Shown in pieces: positions 1-11,840 of a stretch of 64,000 nucleotides of DNA. This DNA is from Pseudoscleropodium purum. Taxonomy: Eukaryota > Streptophyta > Bryopsida > Hypnales > Brachytheciaceae. Under the pieces are notes generated by a model. That model did not search any database and was not told where the DNA came from. It saw only the letters and a program-made list of their open reading frames with translations. Location of the stretch: contig OZ017800.1 in the NCBI GenBank assembly GCA_963969395.1, forward strand, positions 10,572,479 to 10,636,478, written 5' to 3'. The position numbers and the translations under genes are program-made. Numbering within the stretch: the first letter of the stretch is position 1; every line of letters begins with the position of its first letter.

Positions 1-885
1 TCAAGAAAAACAAACATTTTTGGATACATGTAACCATATAACCTTGTACTAAGCTATTTTGAAAACATGTGGGAAAATTTTCAAAAACTTCCATTATGTA
101 GATTGCAAGATATTAGCAATTGAAGTGACAAATTTTTTTTTTTGGCCTTGCGAAAATCCGAGTAGTTGCACTTCAAAAGGTCACATTTGTATGAAAAAAT
201 ATCCAAAATGTTGGTTACTCTTTGAGTTCATTTTTCAAGTCAAGTTGGCTACATGCTTGAAAATTTTTAGATCATTTATAATCATACAACATATAAGAAA
301 AAAATAGTAAGTAGAAAGGAGTAGAGAATGATTCAAAATACTAAATTGTTAACAATTTATTTATGGAATTGAAAAATGCCAATCCCAGTGGTTGTAATGT
401 TGTAATAAACAATCTACAACCAATGTGTTTTTTTCCAAAAATATTGAAAATTGAGTTAAATAAAGGACTTCAAAGTTTGTCGTAGAGTAGAGATTCAATA
501 ATGACCCAGAAACTCCCACAAACTAAAATTCCTTATAACTTTTGACTCATTGCTCAAAATGGAATGAATAAAAGCTTTCTAAATATATATTAATCTAAAG
601 AACCAATTTCAAATTTTAATTTCTTGAAAAAATGATTTTTAAAGAAGTTTTTTCTTACTATGTGAGTAGCTTGTTGAGTAGTACTGTGTGAGTAATGAAA
701 AGTACATATCATACAATAACTTTTTAACCATGTAGTCAAAAATTAAGATTGTTAGACCTTACAGCTACTTCTTGGGCATATGTCATGTTTTAAATTTCAA
801 AGAAAAAAATCAAAACTCCATTTGTAGTGAACTACCCAAAATTTCTATGTTGTCAAAAAACGCAGTTTGGGCGTTTAGGGGTTAA
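1..885 (+). mobile_element. TTAA-flanked non-autonomous element, subfamily B, 5' end cut by window
   Basis: This is most of one copy of the ~0.93 kb repeat. It ends with TTTAGGGG followed by TTAA at 882-885. It carries the internal module seen in every copy (around 535-640: CTCATTGxTCAAAATGGAAT, then an AAGCTTTC run and an AACCAATTTCAAATTTT run). It shares the 'cttgggcacatgt' type 3' part with the copies at 9632, 13738, 34159, 52879 and 59813, which I group as subfamily B. It has no coding capacity. The left end lies outside the window. Confidence 0.75.
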
Positions 886-2100
886 GAAGAAAAGAAGAAA
901 AAATGACCCTAAAAATAAAAGAATTTTGTAAAATGTTATGAAATAACCTACCAACAAAGAAGGCCCTAAGTTTTAACAAAAAAAAGCATGTTAAACCCCA
1001 ATTATCTAACTATGAGTCAATTTGACTTATATATTTAGATAAAAAGCCAATAAGAAAAAAAGACAATAAATAGAAAAGAATTGAGTATATTACCATAAAA
1101 TGAGCCTATAGGGCCCTAACAAAAGAAGACCCAGCCTCCACCTAAAATTCAAGTTAATCCTAAACGCTATTGAGGATTCAAAACATCCTTTGGATGACTA
1201 CACCTTAGATTGTAGAATAGAAAGAATTGTTTCTTCATCCAATATTTTTTTGAAGTTGCTTGAGTACTTTTTTTTAGTGAATAAAGTATTGAAAACTCCC
1301 TCATTATGGTATTATTGACTTTTCTGAGGAAAAAGATGTTTAATCCATAGATTCCCTTGTAGTATATTTTAACCATTTTTTGCTATTTTTATTCTTCATG
1401 TGAATATTAGCCATCAAAACAATATTTTTTAAATTTGAATCCAACTAATGAAATGAAGTTTATAAAGTGCAATTTCTACTCCAATTGTAAATTTTTAAAA
1501 ATTCATAAATTCTATAGCATTATGAACTTTGGATCTACAACAATGGTTTGTTGATTTCTTAGCTAATTTAGTAATTTTTGAGTGATTCAATATCTTTGGT
1601 TTATACTGTGTTATTATATAAACTATAATATACACATATAGTGAAAATTCTAGTTTTTTTGAGTCAATATTTTTGTAGTATTTGATATAAATTTTTTTCG
1701 TTTTTTTTCTTAAGAAACTCATAGTAATTTCAAATTTTTCCAAAAAATTTGAATTTATTAGGTTTGTAATAGACACATGACTTCATCTCTATGAAAAATA
1801 AATATAATTTTTTCAATCATATCCAATTGCAAAATGGCAAAAAATCCATACTTTAAATTAGTCTGTTTGTTTTCTTTACTTTATTTTGCATGTATAATTG
1901 TCCATTATGATGAGATTTCTTAGACCATGTGTCCCCTAATTGTGTTCATAGTACCATCGAAAAACTCTCTACAAGTAGGGATACATAGGCTTTGTTTTGT
2001 GTTGTTTAGACCTACAGGATGAAAGTTATTGAATTTCAAAATTATTCAATATTAAATATTTTAAAAAAATTTAAAAATTCATTTTTTCATTTTTTCATTT
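886..2100. other. AT-rich intergenic DNA without a gene
   Basis: I see no coding region here. The ORFs are short, AT-driven and carry no domain. The last part, about 1885-2095, is a diverged direct copy of 24845-25050: both run from a CTCTCTACAAG/CTTCTGCGAAG-type stretch, through 'cataggctttgttt'-like sequence, into an AAAATTxAAAAATTC tail. This repeat ends just where the GC-rich ATG13 island begins. Confidence 0.5.
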
Positions 2101-2495
2101 TTACTGAGGCAATGGGACAGGCCACACTACAGTAGTGAGGCTTGACATCAGTGGTCATGGGTTCATCTTTCCACGGTTAAGCCCTCGGTACTCCACTCCC
2201 CTCAATTTGACTTGTATTTGGGTTACCAATCCAAGAAGAAAAGCCCCCAAAGGAAAGAATTGGGTAGAGTGCCGTAGAATGACTCCCCATGCCCGCACCC
2301 AGGCCCCTCCTTCCCCCCTTCCCAAGTCATAAGCTTCCCCTCCCAACACTCTTGCCAATCCCCCTTACAAAACTTCATCTCCGACGACGCATTCTGCTTT
2401 TCACGCCTTGCTCAAGCTTATTCCAACTTCGATTGCGCCTTTCTTCCCATCCCCTCGCAGATTGCATCATCACAAGCTTCCTCCTCTTCTTCACC

Positions 2496-2558
2496 ATGAT
2501 TCCCCTTTCTTCGCCCTTTCACCCTAACCCCTGCATCCCGATCCCGATCCCACCCTAG
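2496..2558 (+). other. Possible upstream ORF 1 in the ATG13 leader (20 codons)
   Basis: An ATG at 2496 opens a 20-codon frame rich in Pro and Ile that stops with TAG at 2556-2558. It matters only if the transcript starts upstream of it, which sequence alone cannot show. Confidence 0.3.
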
Positions 2559-2593
2559 CCCAGCTTGTCGGGATTCACGACGAGATCGTGGCG

Positions 2594-2623
2594 ATGGTGA
2601 CAAGACCCTTGCGGAGGATTTGA
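2594..2623 (+). other. Possible upstream ORF 2 in the ATG13 leader (9 codons)
   Basis: An ATG at 2594 opens nine codons and stops with TGA at 2621-2623, nine bases before the main ATG at 2633. That TGA is also the in-frame stop upstream of the main frame. The short ORF and tight spacing would favour leaky scanning or reinitiation if the ORF is on the mRNA. This is an inference. Confidence 0.4.
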
Positions 2624-2632
2624 AGCTTTGGG

Positions 2633-5600
2633 ATGGCGCCGTTCGGGTCTCCCCCGCAGACGGAGAAGGCGAAGATCGAGCAGATCGTGGCGGAGTATTA
2701 CGCCAAGGCGCTCCACGTCGTGTTGGAGTCCCGGATCCCGCACCACGGCCCCAGTAGTGAGCCTGCTGCTGATGCGCACCGTGGCGCCACCACCAACAAG
2801 TGGTTCAATTTGGAGTTGGAAAGCGCCAGCCATGTCGCGGAGAGCGTGGAGCCGTGGAGGCGAGGGTTGTGCCAGGAGCCGATGGTGGTGGACATCTGGT
2901 TGCACCAACCATCGGGAGGACAGCAGGAACCTCCGTCGTCGTCTTTAGAGCGACAGCGGAGTTTCGGCAACAAGTGGAGCTCCTCACCGCAGCGCGTGAC
3001 GAATTTGAGGGCGGAGTCGTGGAATGAAGACGACGCGGGAGCTTCCTCGGTTTCGCGGACGCTGTTGGAACGATGGGTGGTGCACTACGAGCGGACGAAG
3101 AAGGGCTCCTGGTTAGGGTTTGGGCCTGTGTTGAAGGGGGTGTCTGTTGAAGGGGGTGCGTCTCTGGAGGAGGACTTAGGTCGGGCAGGTTTGCAGGCGA
3201 ATCATGTGTTGGAAAGGCCCGTGGTGTATAAGCGTACGGTGATTATGTTGCGGTCGTTGTACTGCTTGGTGCGCACTTTGCCTGCTTTTCGGCTGTTTAA
3301 GCTTGCAACGTCGTCGTCGCACAGCCGCAGCTTCTCCCTGTCTTACTCGGTCTCCCCGGCGACGTCGACGCTCTCGGAGCAAGACGAAGGCGCCATGATG
3401 AAATGCAATTTGACGCCGATTGAGACGCAGTGGGGGAGGCTCTGCATCTATTCGATGTACAGGAATGCCACGGCGGTCACAGCTTTGGAGGTGACGCCGC
3501 GAATTCTATCTCGGATCATTCCGGATTATGTCGGGAGCCCAACGACGGATACCATGAGGAGGTTTACGAGCGTGGGGTCGTTACCTTCGGGCGGGCTTTC
3601 GGGAAGACATGGCGTGCATGTGGTTTCGTTACCAGGTGGTTCCTAAATCTCTGATCCCTCGATTGCAAATTAGGGCTAGACTGTTTTTGCAATTCTTTCT
3701 CCTCCTGCCACTCAGGGTCTCATTGCAGTTGCAGTAACTTTATCTTGTTAATTTGCAATACTCCTGCTCTGACTGAATGTAAAAATGTTCACTTCTTAAC
3801 TGTGAAAGTTGGCTTCCGAGTTTTGTAAGCTTTCAACTCAATGAATACTCGGATTTCGAAATTGCTCTTCATAAATCTCCTGCCGCCTTCTACTTAGGTT
3901 GAAACTGCAGGTAGACCAATAAGGTACAATGTTTATAACTTTAAGGAATGTGCGACTGCCACTGCAAGACTCTCTTGTCTTTCCTTCTGGAGCCCAGAGC
4001 TCGATTTAGAATTCTCGTTAGATGCACTACCCGTGCGTTGGGTTTGGAAGTCTCGTGTCAGAATCACCTCCTATTGGGGAACGCAAGTCTTGCACTCCGA
4101 TAGCTCTATTAACTTAGTTATCAGTGTTGGAGGTCCCTTTTTCCTCCTTCGCTCTGACATCTGATTTCTAGGTACGCTTGATCTTTTGGAAAACCCAACT
4201 TTGACCTGCTCTGCCACCAAGCGTGCGTATCCACCACGGGATTGGTTCAGGGGGTCTTTGTGCTCTTTCAGTAAAGATTGGGACACCAAGCATCCTGGCA
4301 AAGCATATTTCTTCCCCATGTCTTCACGAAGGGAGGAAATGACCCCGGTATATGAATTTTCGTGATGCTATAAAAGCACGTGTCCTAAGGGATGCTATAA
4401 CAGGAATCAGGGAGTGATTCCGGGATGGAACGTTATGAACGTAAAAACAATAGGCGGATAGGATGAGGGTTGTGAAGCTTTTGTTTTGGTGTACCCTGTG
4501 CTCATCTTAAGGTGTGGTTTGTTTCAGGTTCTGTTCCAAACTCTCCATCGGGGGCATTTGGACGACGCCACAGTTGGAGTGGGGGCATAAACAAGGTGCA
4601 GTCACAGCCTCCGCTATTGCCAATGTCGCCTTCCTACAAATCTTCCTCACCTTCTCCTTCCCACCCGTCTCACGACTTTCAAAACTCTCCACCTAAAACC
4701 CCGCACTACTTCCACCACTCATCCTCCCCATCTGGGGCACATGCTCCGTCTAATCTCTCTCCTCGAAATTCCCCCCATCAGAGGCAGTTCGTTCATCCTC
4801 CATCCTACCATCACCCTCATCACGACTCTCAACCTATTCCCATCCATGCTCGGCACTCTCCTCCGTTCTCCCCCTCTCCTTCCCCCTCTCCACCTCAACA
4901 TGGCTACAGCCGTTCCAGGAGTGACCCTGTAAGTATTCCCCGCCCCACTAACCTTAACCGCCCCTTGCCTGCTGGCACCCGCGCTGTTGATCCTCATCAT
5001 CAAAGCAGAAGCCCTCTCCCTCCACCTTCTCCTCAGACTCGAACTTTGGAGAGGAATCCTTCTTTCAATTCCCGACTTCATGCGGGATCTGCTGGTCATG
5101 TCTCCAACTTGTCATTAGATAGCAAGATTGCGGCTCGATCGGCTGATTCCTCACAATTGGTCTCCCCCCAGAGTCGGTTTCGCAGAAATCAGGTACTCCT
5201 TTTTCTAGTTTTTATGTCATGCCGAATGTAGCTTTGAGCATTAATAATTGGTTGTTTGACTCTCAGTTCAACAGAGAATTAGAATGATAGTTCTTGGTGA
5301 ATATCAAGTCCGAGTGTTTCTTTTCTATCATAGGACAACACCTGCTTCTCGTATCTGAAATCTACAGTCATTCTGCGAGTCTTTCTAGTTTCACTTTAGC
5401 ACCGGGATGGAGGATTTTGTTATGACAAGATATTCTATTGCTGGTTTTCAGACTTTTGGAGAAGATCAGAGTGACGAACTTGCACTGTCAGGCATAAAGC
5501 GGTCTGTGTACAGTCCTCCAGGGCTTGTATTACCTGGTTTCAGAGCTACTAGCAGGGTTTCCAGTCACAATCGTGAGGATCCAGAGGATGTGAACCTTGA

Positions 5601-6501
5601 GTGCCCGTTCGCAATTGACAACGATGAATCGGAGGATTATCTGAGCAGGTACTCCCTCACATGCGATCATACTATTTACTGTACAGTTCACCTTATTTTC
5701 TATTTATTTTCAATTTTGTAGTCTGCGTAGTTCATTTCTTCCATATCTGCTTGTGAGCATCATCGTATATCTGTCTTGTCTCGATTTGGAGTTGTTCGAG
5801 GTTTTATTTCTGATGCCTTCAGTAATTAGTTTCGCCTTTTATAAGATCAATTTGCACCTTGAAGGTTTCTGAAGCATCTCTTACTAGTCAGCAGTACTGT
5901 TTGTAAAGCTTGGGTTTTAATGGATTTTGGAACCTTCCAACGAGCGGTGTTGCTGCAAAGGTACCTATTTTTATTGTGAATGCGTAATTGCTCACCTTCT
6001 GTGACTGTGATCGTTGACAGAGTTGGGAGTCCCAAGCCGAAAGTCCCTGATTCGCCTGACTTTCAGGGAAGCACTCCAGGGTCTGCAGTGGGGGCTCTAG
6101 TTAGGATCCTTAAGGGTGCAGCCCCCTTACGTCAACAAAGTGCTCCACCTGCCTTTGCGGACCTTCATGGGATAAAAGTGGGTCTTGTTCCATCCTCTCC
6201 TGTTGCAATTGCAGGAAGAGCCAAGAACAGTCCACCTCAACCGAATTCCCTTGGTACACGTAATGTTTGTAGGGGCCGACCTTCTGACTTTCGGCCGACT
6301 AGCTTGGTAGGCCATGGAGCGTCATTTGGTACTGGAGAAATTGGCTCCCCTCCATCGATAGGAGTTAGACAAGCCAGCTCTAAATCAGCCGCTGACGCTC
6401 TGGAAGAGTTAAGGCAGTACCGAGAGATGCGGGATTTTTTAATTCATCAAAGTGGGGGGGACAAAGCAGGGCCGGGTCTGCTAGCAACGAAACGTATGTA
6501 A
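2633..6501 (+). CDS. ATG13: Autophagy-related protein 13 (ATG13), four coding exons
   Basis: ATG13 is the regulatory and scaffold subunit of the ATG1/ULK kinase complex that starts autophagosome formation under nutrient control. My exon model is 2633-3635, 4528-5192, 5452-5648 and 6021-6501. All introns are GT-AG, phases agree, and the total is 2346 nt (781 residues plus stop). Residues ~10-310 form the N-terminal HORMA-type region, with plant ATG13 hallmarks: EQIVAEYYAKALHVVLESRI (15-34), EPMVVDI (82-88), LERWVVHYE (145-153), YKRTVIMLRSLYCLVRTLPAF (199-219; the family's YK..I..LRSLY...R.LPA..L motif), PIETQWGRLC (262-271) and a GSPTTDTMRRF segment (301-311). Residues ~336-556 are a Ser/Pro/His-rich disordered linker that includes GRRHSWSGG. 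The C-terminal part has VGALVRILKGAAPLRQQS and an acidic/aromatic LEELRQYREMRDFL helix. It is longer than the ~600-residue Arabidopsis proteins, mostly in the linker. The start is the first ATG after the in-frame TGA at 2621. Exact exon ends need cDNA. Confidence 0.9.
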
Positions 6502-7150
6502 ATGGAACAGCATTACTCAAGGTTTATGACCATGTATAGAGTGGACGATGAAGCTGGGAAAACTGGTATTGTACAGGCAAGTTTAGGTGACACTAGAAAA
6601 AGAAAAAAGAAAAGAAAAGGGGGGGGTCTTACCCACAGCTGGCGGATCTGATACAATTTGTTGTTGTAGTGACAACTCTAAAAGGAAGTTGAGCATTGAT
6701 TCATTTCTCTACGACTGGTGGTAGTGTAGGTACCCCTTGGATCTCCTTTTTTATCATCTGTTTACAATCCAGAGCATCTTTCTTTGGTGTGAACTGTGGC
6801 ATAACACAGCTGTTCGCATTCCTGGTATCAATCCATTCTGGCATGTAGTGTTGGTGTCCAAGTACTCAACCAATGCCATCTAAATTCTCAAAAGCCCTGA
6901 CCCGGTAACTTAGTTTCGAGATTCTCTGATCACTTTGGCCAGAATTGTGTGCTAGTGAGAGTGAGAGAGAATGAGAGAAGAGAAGATTGTGCTGCACTAC
7001 TATTGACAGCAAATATTTCTCACTTTGAAGTGTATTTGTGCCTTAAAAAATCTCACTTATTCCAGTACTACTGTGTAGAGATGTCCTGGTAATGTGCAGA
7101 AGCACCTTCAATTATCAGTACAAGCTTTCATTGTCTTCAGCGTGGCCCCA
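6502..7150 (+). other. 3' UTR and downstream flank of ATG13
   Basis: This is moderately GC-rich, single-copy-looking sequence after the TAA. It includes an A/G-rich run with GGGGGG near 6595-6627 and a GA-rich stretch near 6955-6985. No clear poly(A) signal can be fixed. The 3' UTR probably ends before ~7150, where repeat DNA shared with 59480-59790 starts. Confidence 0.4.
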
Positions 7151-7530
7151 TTGTGAAAATTTTTGTTCTACCACATTAGCAAATTGTATCATAGTGAAAG
7201 GTTTTGCAAGTAGAATCTGAATTTATTGTTTCTCATGGAATATGTTATAAATTTTCAGAAGTATGTTGTATGCTCCTACAAGTGATTGTCGACACAATAG
7301 CCAATAGGAAACAACACATTTGAAGCTACAAAAAGTGATGTATGGATAACAGCATCCTCCAATAGCCACTTTGGTTATCTACTTGAGTGTAGAATAGGAG
7401 ATTGATAGCTTCATGTGAAGATTGGGAGTTTGTATTGAATCCTTGTTGTTTTAAGGTGCCACTACTTAATCGAATGAATGAAAACCTTTTGATCCATAAC
7501 TTGTACTCAACTTTATCCATTTTGTCTTGT
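7150..7530. repeat. Dispersed repeat, second copy at 59480-59790
   Basis: The stretch runs through TTGCAAGTAGAATCTGAATT, a CAGAATATGTTATAAATTTTCA-like part, 'aataggaaacaac' and 'gtgatg..tag.atc'. It matches 59565-59720 in the same order and orientation with moderate divergence. It marks the downstream edge of the ATG13 island. There is no coding content. Confidence 0.5.
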
Positions 7531-8959
7531 ATTCTTACATGTATGGTATACTAACCTCTACAAATTATATGCATTAGGAAAAATTTCAGCCCTTGGGAGG
7601 TCTACAAGTTTTGAACCAACCCCCAATACAATTAAAGAAGAAATAAAATTATCTTTTTATTATATTTTATTATTTAATTTAGCATTTGATGTGGCATTGT
7701 TGGTGCTACATCAATGCCACATCAATTTTTGCTATTTTTTAATTTGTTGAATGATTTTCTTTTTAAATATTTGAAAAAAAAAAAATTATTTGTTTTGTTC
7801 TTGTACCATAGAATGCCAAAAAATAAAAGCTTAATGGCCCTTCTAGGGTTCAAATTTTTTCTAATGTATTGCCTAGTCGTATTTACTTCTTGAAAGAAAG
7901 TTGTTTTTTCCCCAAACAATAGTTTATTTAGTAGTTACAATGCACAATCAACATTGCATTCTTATTCAATTGTAGTCAATCATATTAAAGTTCACTATCC
8001 CAAAAAAAAAAAGTCCATTTATGGTGATTTTTCATATATTGATCCTAGAAAATGGTGACCAATGAATTTTGAATATTAGTTGTATATGTGTATCGAAAAC
8101 TTCAATCAATTGAAAAGTAACCTCAAAAAATTATAGGATTTCACTTTAGATAATTTAATGGCATAGTGTAATGGATTACTTTATCCAAATTTACTGAAAT
8201 AGGTATCTTCAAATTTTAATTAGATAGATGGTATTCAAAAGCCTAAAATTGCTTTAAAATACTCGTATCCAAAGCAAAGCTCTAATCTTCTCCTTTAATT
8301 CTTCTTTAATAAATCCAACAATAAGATATTTCAGTTAATTTTTTCTATGTATATTTAGAGTTAAAACAATCATTGAATGTAAGATTAATATACCTAAACT
8401 TCTAAAACTAAAAGTTTATAGCCATTCCCAAAGGCAAAGTTATATCTTTCAAAAATCTAGAAAACAAATGTTTGCTCTATAACTTCTACACTTTAGTCAA
8501 ATGTTGGAAAATACATGGTAAAAACTTTAAGCAAAAAAACTTTTATCCAAGAAAAACTATATTCAGTTTTTAAAATATTATGCAATATAGGTTGTACTTG
8601 ACAAAAGAAAAAAGAAAATAGTAATAACTTTGACAAGAAATCAAGAATTATAACTTCAAATGGTGAGGATGTACTACAAAGAAATAACACATCTTTTTTT
8701 ATGTTTCAATTTTGTAATTCTCAAAAAAAATTGTTCAAAAATGACATTCTATTTTTTTTTCCTACCTTCTTCATAACTTTTATTTCATTAGTTAGAATTG
8801 AATGGTTTAAATGTTTTTGTGTAGGAAGCAATACATCCAATCCAATTAATTTTATTTTTTTAAGAATATATTTGTAGATATCTACTTTAATATTTAATTC
8901 ATAAAAATTCTTATAATTGTTGCAATGCTTGTTGAAATGACAATAAACTATCCATTGGA
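7531..8959. other. AT-rich intergenic DNA, nothing recognised
   Basis: The sequence is low in complexity and roughly three-quarters A+T. The only frames are short and lysine/phenylalanine-rich. I see no gene, RNA gene or element boundary. Confidence 0.4.
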
Positions 8960-9415
8960 AAGAGGTGTACCACCTTGGTTTGTATTGGTTGTCCCACCCC
9001 TCCCTCTCAAAAAATTTACAAGCTGTTGATTTTTTTACTATAAAAATGCTTACCTTCAAAATTGTCATTGATTTCTCAAAAAAACACAAGCCGTTGATCT
9101 TGTGAGATTTAATTAGAGCCACCCAAATATGAAATACGAAATGAATACCAGATATAAATATGAAATGGATATTGAATACAGATACTAGATATGGATATAG
9201 GATGAATATCAAATACAAATGTTGGATACAAATATAGTATCAGATATAGATATGGAATGAATATTGAATACAAGCACTAGATACAAATACAATATTTGAT
9301 ATGGATATGGGAGGAATTGTCCCATATTGATTATCACTATGTTGGTTTCTAAAAATCACAAAAGAGAGGAGGGGGATTGCAAATGAAAATTTTAAAATCT
9401 TAGTGTATAGTGGCA
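8960..9415 (+). mobile_element. Repeat family 2 copy with internal GATATGGATAC-type minisatellite
   Basis: The order of parts is a CCACCCCTCCCTCTC block; AAAATTTACAAGCTGTTGAT; a second CACAAGCCGTTGATCTTGTGA block; then ~170 bp (9130-9305) of degenerate short units around ATACNNATATGGATAC; then ATTGTCCCATATTG; and a closing purine-rich part (AGAGAGGAGGGGGA). The same order is seen at 21650-22142, and in more decayed form at 11360-11840 and 60285-60560. Boundaries are approximate. No protein is encoded. Confidence 0.65.
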
Positions 9416-9631
9416 GTAATTGCTAGTTACCAAAATGACAATAAACAAAGCATTATCTATAGAATATGTAGAAATTTACACAAAATTTTTGAATGAAAGG
9501 CAATCTAACTTGCCAAATTTTTTTTGATCCCATAGTAGGCTCTTTAGTTATTTAAAGGCTAATAAGATTCTCAAACACAAACTTTGACAATCAAACAAAT
9601 TTTGACTACCTATAAATCTATAAATTTTTCT

Positions 9632-10564
9632 GTAATCCCTAAAGGTCGGAGACTATGTTTTCACAAAAAATGCTCCAAAATTGTTATTTCTAATACAAGC
9701 ATCAAATTTGAAATGGAAAACATTTTTATAAAATTAAACCATAGGATCTTGTAGTAAACTAGATTGAAAAGATGTAGAAAAAATTTCAGAATTTTCCACC
9801 TTGTAGATTGCAAGATATTAACGTTTGAAGTGACAAAAATCATTTTTTTGGCCTTGTGAAAATACAGGCAGCTATACTTCACAAGGTCATATTTGTATGA
9901 CTAAATTTTCAAAATGGTGGTGCTTCTTTGGATTAATTATTCATGGCAAGTTGGCTACATTCTTGAAAAAATTTAGATCATTTGGAATTGCACAACATAT
10001 AGGAAAAAATTAGTAAGTAGAAAGAAGTAGAGAATGATTCAAAACACTAAATTGTTAAGATTTTAATCATAAAATTGAAAAATTCCAATCTCAAATGTAG
10101 TAATGTAGTGATAAGCAATCTACATCATATTTTTAAATTTTTTTTCAAAAAATATTAAAAATTGAGTTAAATAAAGGACTCCAAAGTTTATTTTTGAGTA
10201 GGGAATCCATAACTACCCACAAACAAGAACACCCCATAACTTTCATCTCATGAATCAAAATGGGATGATTTAAAGCTTTCCACATGTATATAAATCTAAA
10301 AAACCAATTTCAAATTTTTATTTTTAAAAAAAAAGTGATTTCTTAAAAAAAATTTGGACTATCCACTAAGCATTGAAAATTACATGTCATGCAATAACTT
10401 TTGGACCACGTAGTCAAAATTTATGAAAATTATTAGGCCTGAAAGATACTCCTTGGGCACATGTGTGAAAATTTCAGCAAAAAGAATAAAAGCTCCATTC
10501 ATAGTGAGTTGGCCAAAATTGCTATGTTACCAAAAAAAACACAATTTTGACCTTTAGGGGTTAA
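9632..10564 (+). mobile_element. TTAA-flanked element, subfamily B, full length (~933 bp)
   Basis: The left end is GTAATCCCTAAAGG (the first TTAA decayed to GTAA) and the right end is CCTTTAGGGG-TTAA at 10561-10564. The conserved internal module is at about 10235-10335. A GTAAGTAGAAAG.AGTAGAGAAT stretch at ~10010-10036 is shared with the copies at 1, 46126, 53260 and 56990. Confidence 0.8.
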
Positions 10565-11359
10565 TTATCTATGAATTTTTGCTTAAATTTATTCATCATG
10601 ATCTCTACTAACACTAAGGACCTTGAACAAACTTAAATGTACTTCAAAATATACCTTTTACAACTTTTTTGAAGTTTTTATCAACAAAGATTATATTGTG
10701 CATTATGAATAGAAATTTCCTATATAGACAAAATATGAATAAATATTTTTAAATATTTTTCAGCTAAATTTCAAATACGTTTTGCTTTGAAAATTCACCA
10801 AAAATACAATTTATATTTTTAGAATGTGGATTTTTAATGATTGGCTAAAATGTCATCTTTCATTGATAAACATTGAAAAGCTAAAGATCTGATGATAAAA
10901 ATATCATTAATTTTTTTTATTAGGAAGTACTTGATACTTCAATAATACTATACACTTTATATTCATTTTTTCATTAAGAAAATTTAGGTAATATAAAATT
11001 CAAAGTGTAATACACATATTCAAAAAAATTCGTTTTTCTATGCATTAAAAGAATAAACACTTGAAAAAAAATTTAGTCATCCAAAAATGTTGTCCAAAAA
11101 TGAATAGGGATGACAAAAAGGTTGCATGAGTCTTTAGGAGTTAAAGATTTCAAATGCATGTTACTATAAATGTAAACTAAAATGATTTAATTTTAAATTC
11201 ACTTTCTCATTAAAAAATGAGATAATCAAAATGAGCTATAAATTGCAAATTTAGGACCTACTTTACATCAATGAGAAAATTCAATGATTTTCTCAAATGG
11301 AAAGAAAATTGAATACTTGGAATTGATTTGGTATGAATTACTATATACCAGAAAGATGC
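10565..11359. other. AT-rich DNA; possible remnant of another TTAA-flanked element
   Basis: The stretch immediately after the element at 9632-10564 ends with TCTTTAGGAGTTAA at 11131-11144, which resembles the right terminus of the main family. This suggests a neighbouring, decayed element sharing the TTAA at 10561. The body does not resemble the main family. No gene is seen. Confidence 0.3.
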
Positions 11360-11840
11360 CAACACCCTAACTTGGTCTGCCCCCTGCTTGAAAAATTCCT
11401 TGCCACTGGATGGGAAAGGAGACAAATGAAAGTATCTAGACTATTATTGGTCTAGTACTTTTAAAAAATTAGATAGTGTTCAATTAGCATCGTTGGATCT
11501 TTATTGGTAGAAATAAGGACCCTCCCAAATGCCGTTGATTTCTTGAAAAAATCGAAACCATTGATGTCCATCAAATACAATCTTGGATATTTAAAGATGT
11601 ATACAAAATATAGATACATAATATAGATACTAAATTTGAAGTGTAGGATATAGATATGGATATAGTTATATCATTCAAAATACATACAGAATACATACAT
11701 ATTGATACAAATTCATAGAGATATATCCCATATTAAATATAGGTTCCACATGTTCCACATGAATAGGAATGTGAGGTTGGGGTGGGTTTTCAAGTACAAT
11801 TCATGAATATGTATCACAGGAAGATGTGCTCAAATTTAAC
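11360..11840 (+). mobile_element. Repeat family 2 copy, decayed
   Basis: It contains the GTTGATTTCTTGAAAAAATC block, the run of ATAGATACATAATATAGATAC-type units (11585-11720), a CCATATT stretch and a final GGTTGGGGTGGG. These follow the same order as at 8960 and 21650, but the copy is more diverged and its ends are uncertain. Confidence 0.5.

Larger units (their letters stand above)
2100..2632 (+). promoter_or_regulatory. Presumed promoter and leader of the ATG13 gene
   Basis: Base composition changes sharply here from AT-rich repeats to C/T-rich sequence that looks like a plant leader (pyrimidine-rich 2330-2560). The transcription start cannot be placed from sequence. A segment around 2143-2180 (ATCAGTGGTCATGGG core, then CCACGGTTAAG) recurs in inverse orientation downstream of the HD-ZIP gene near 42965-43005. 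The leader carries two short upstream ORFs, listed separately. An in-frame TGA at 2621-2623 shows that the coding sequence cannot start further upstream on this exon. Confidence 0.5.

Noticed and set aside
2628..2948. Arg-rich + strand frame overlapping ATG13 exon 1
   Set aside because: It is an out-of-frame shadow. The 2633 frame carries the ATG13 motifs.
8966..9305. CRISPR-like array in the short-unit region of repeat family 2
   Set aside because: Units are ~10-12 bp, degenerate and contiguous, without spacers. It is a minisatellite in eukaryotic DNA.
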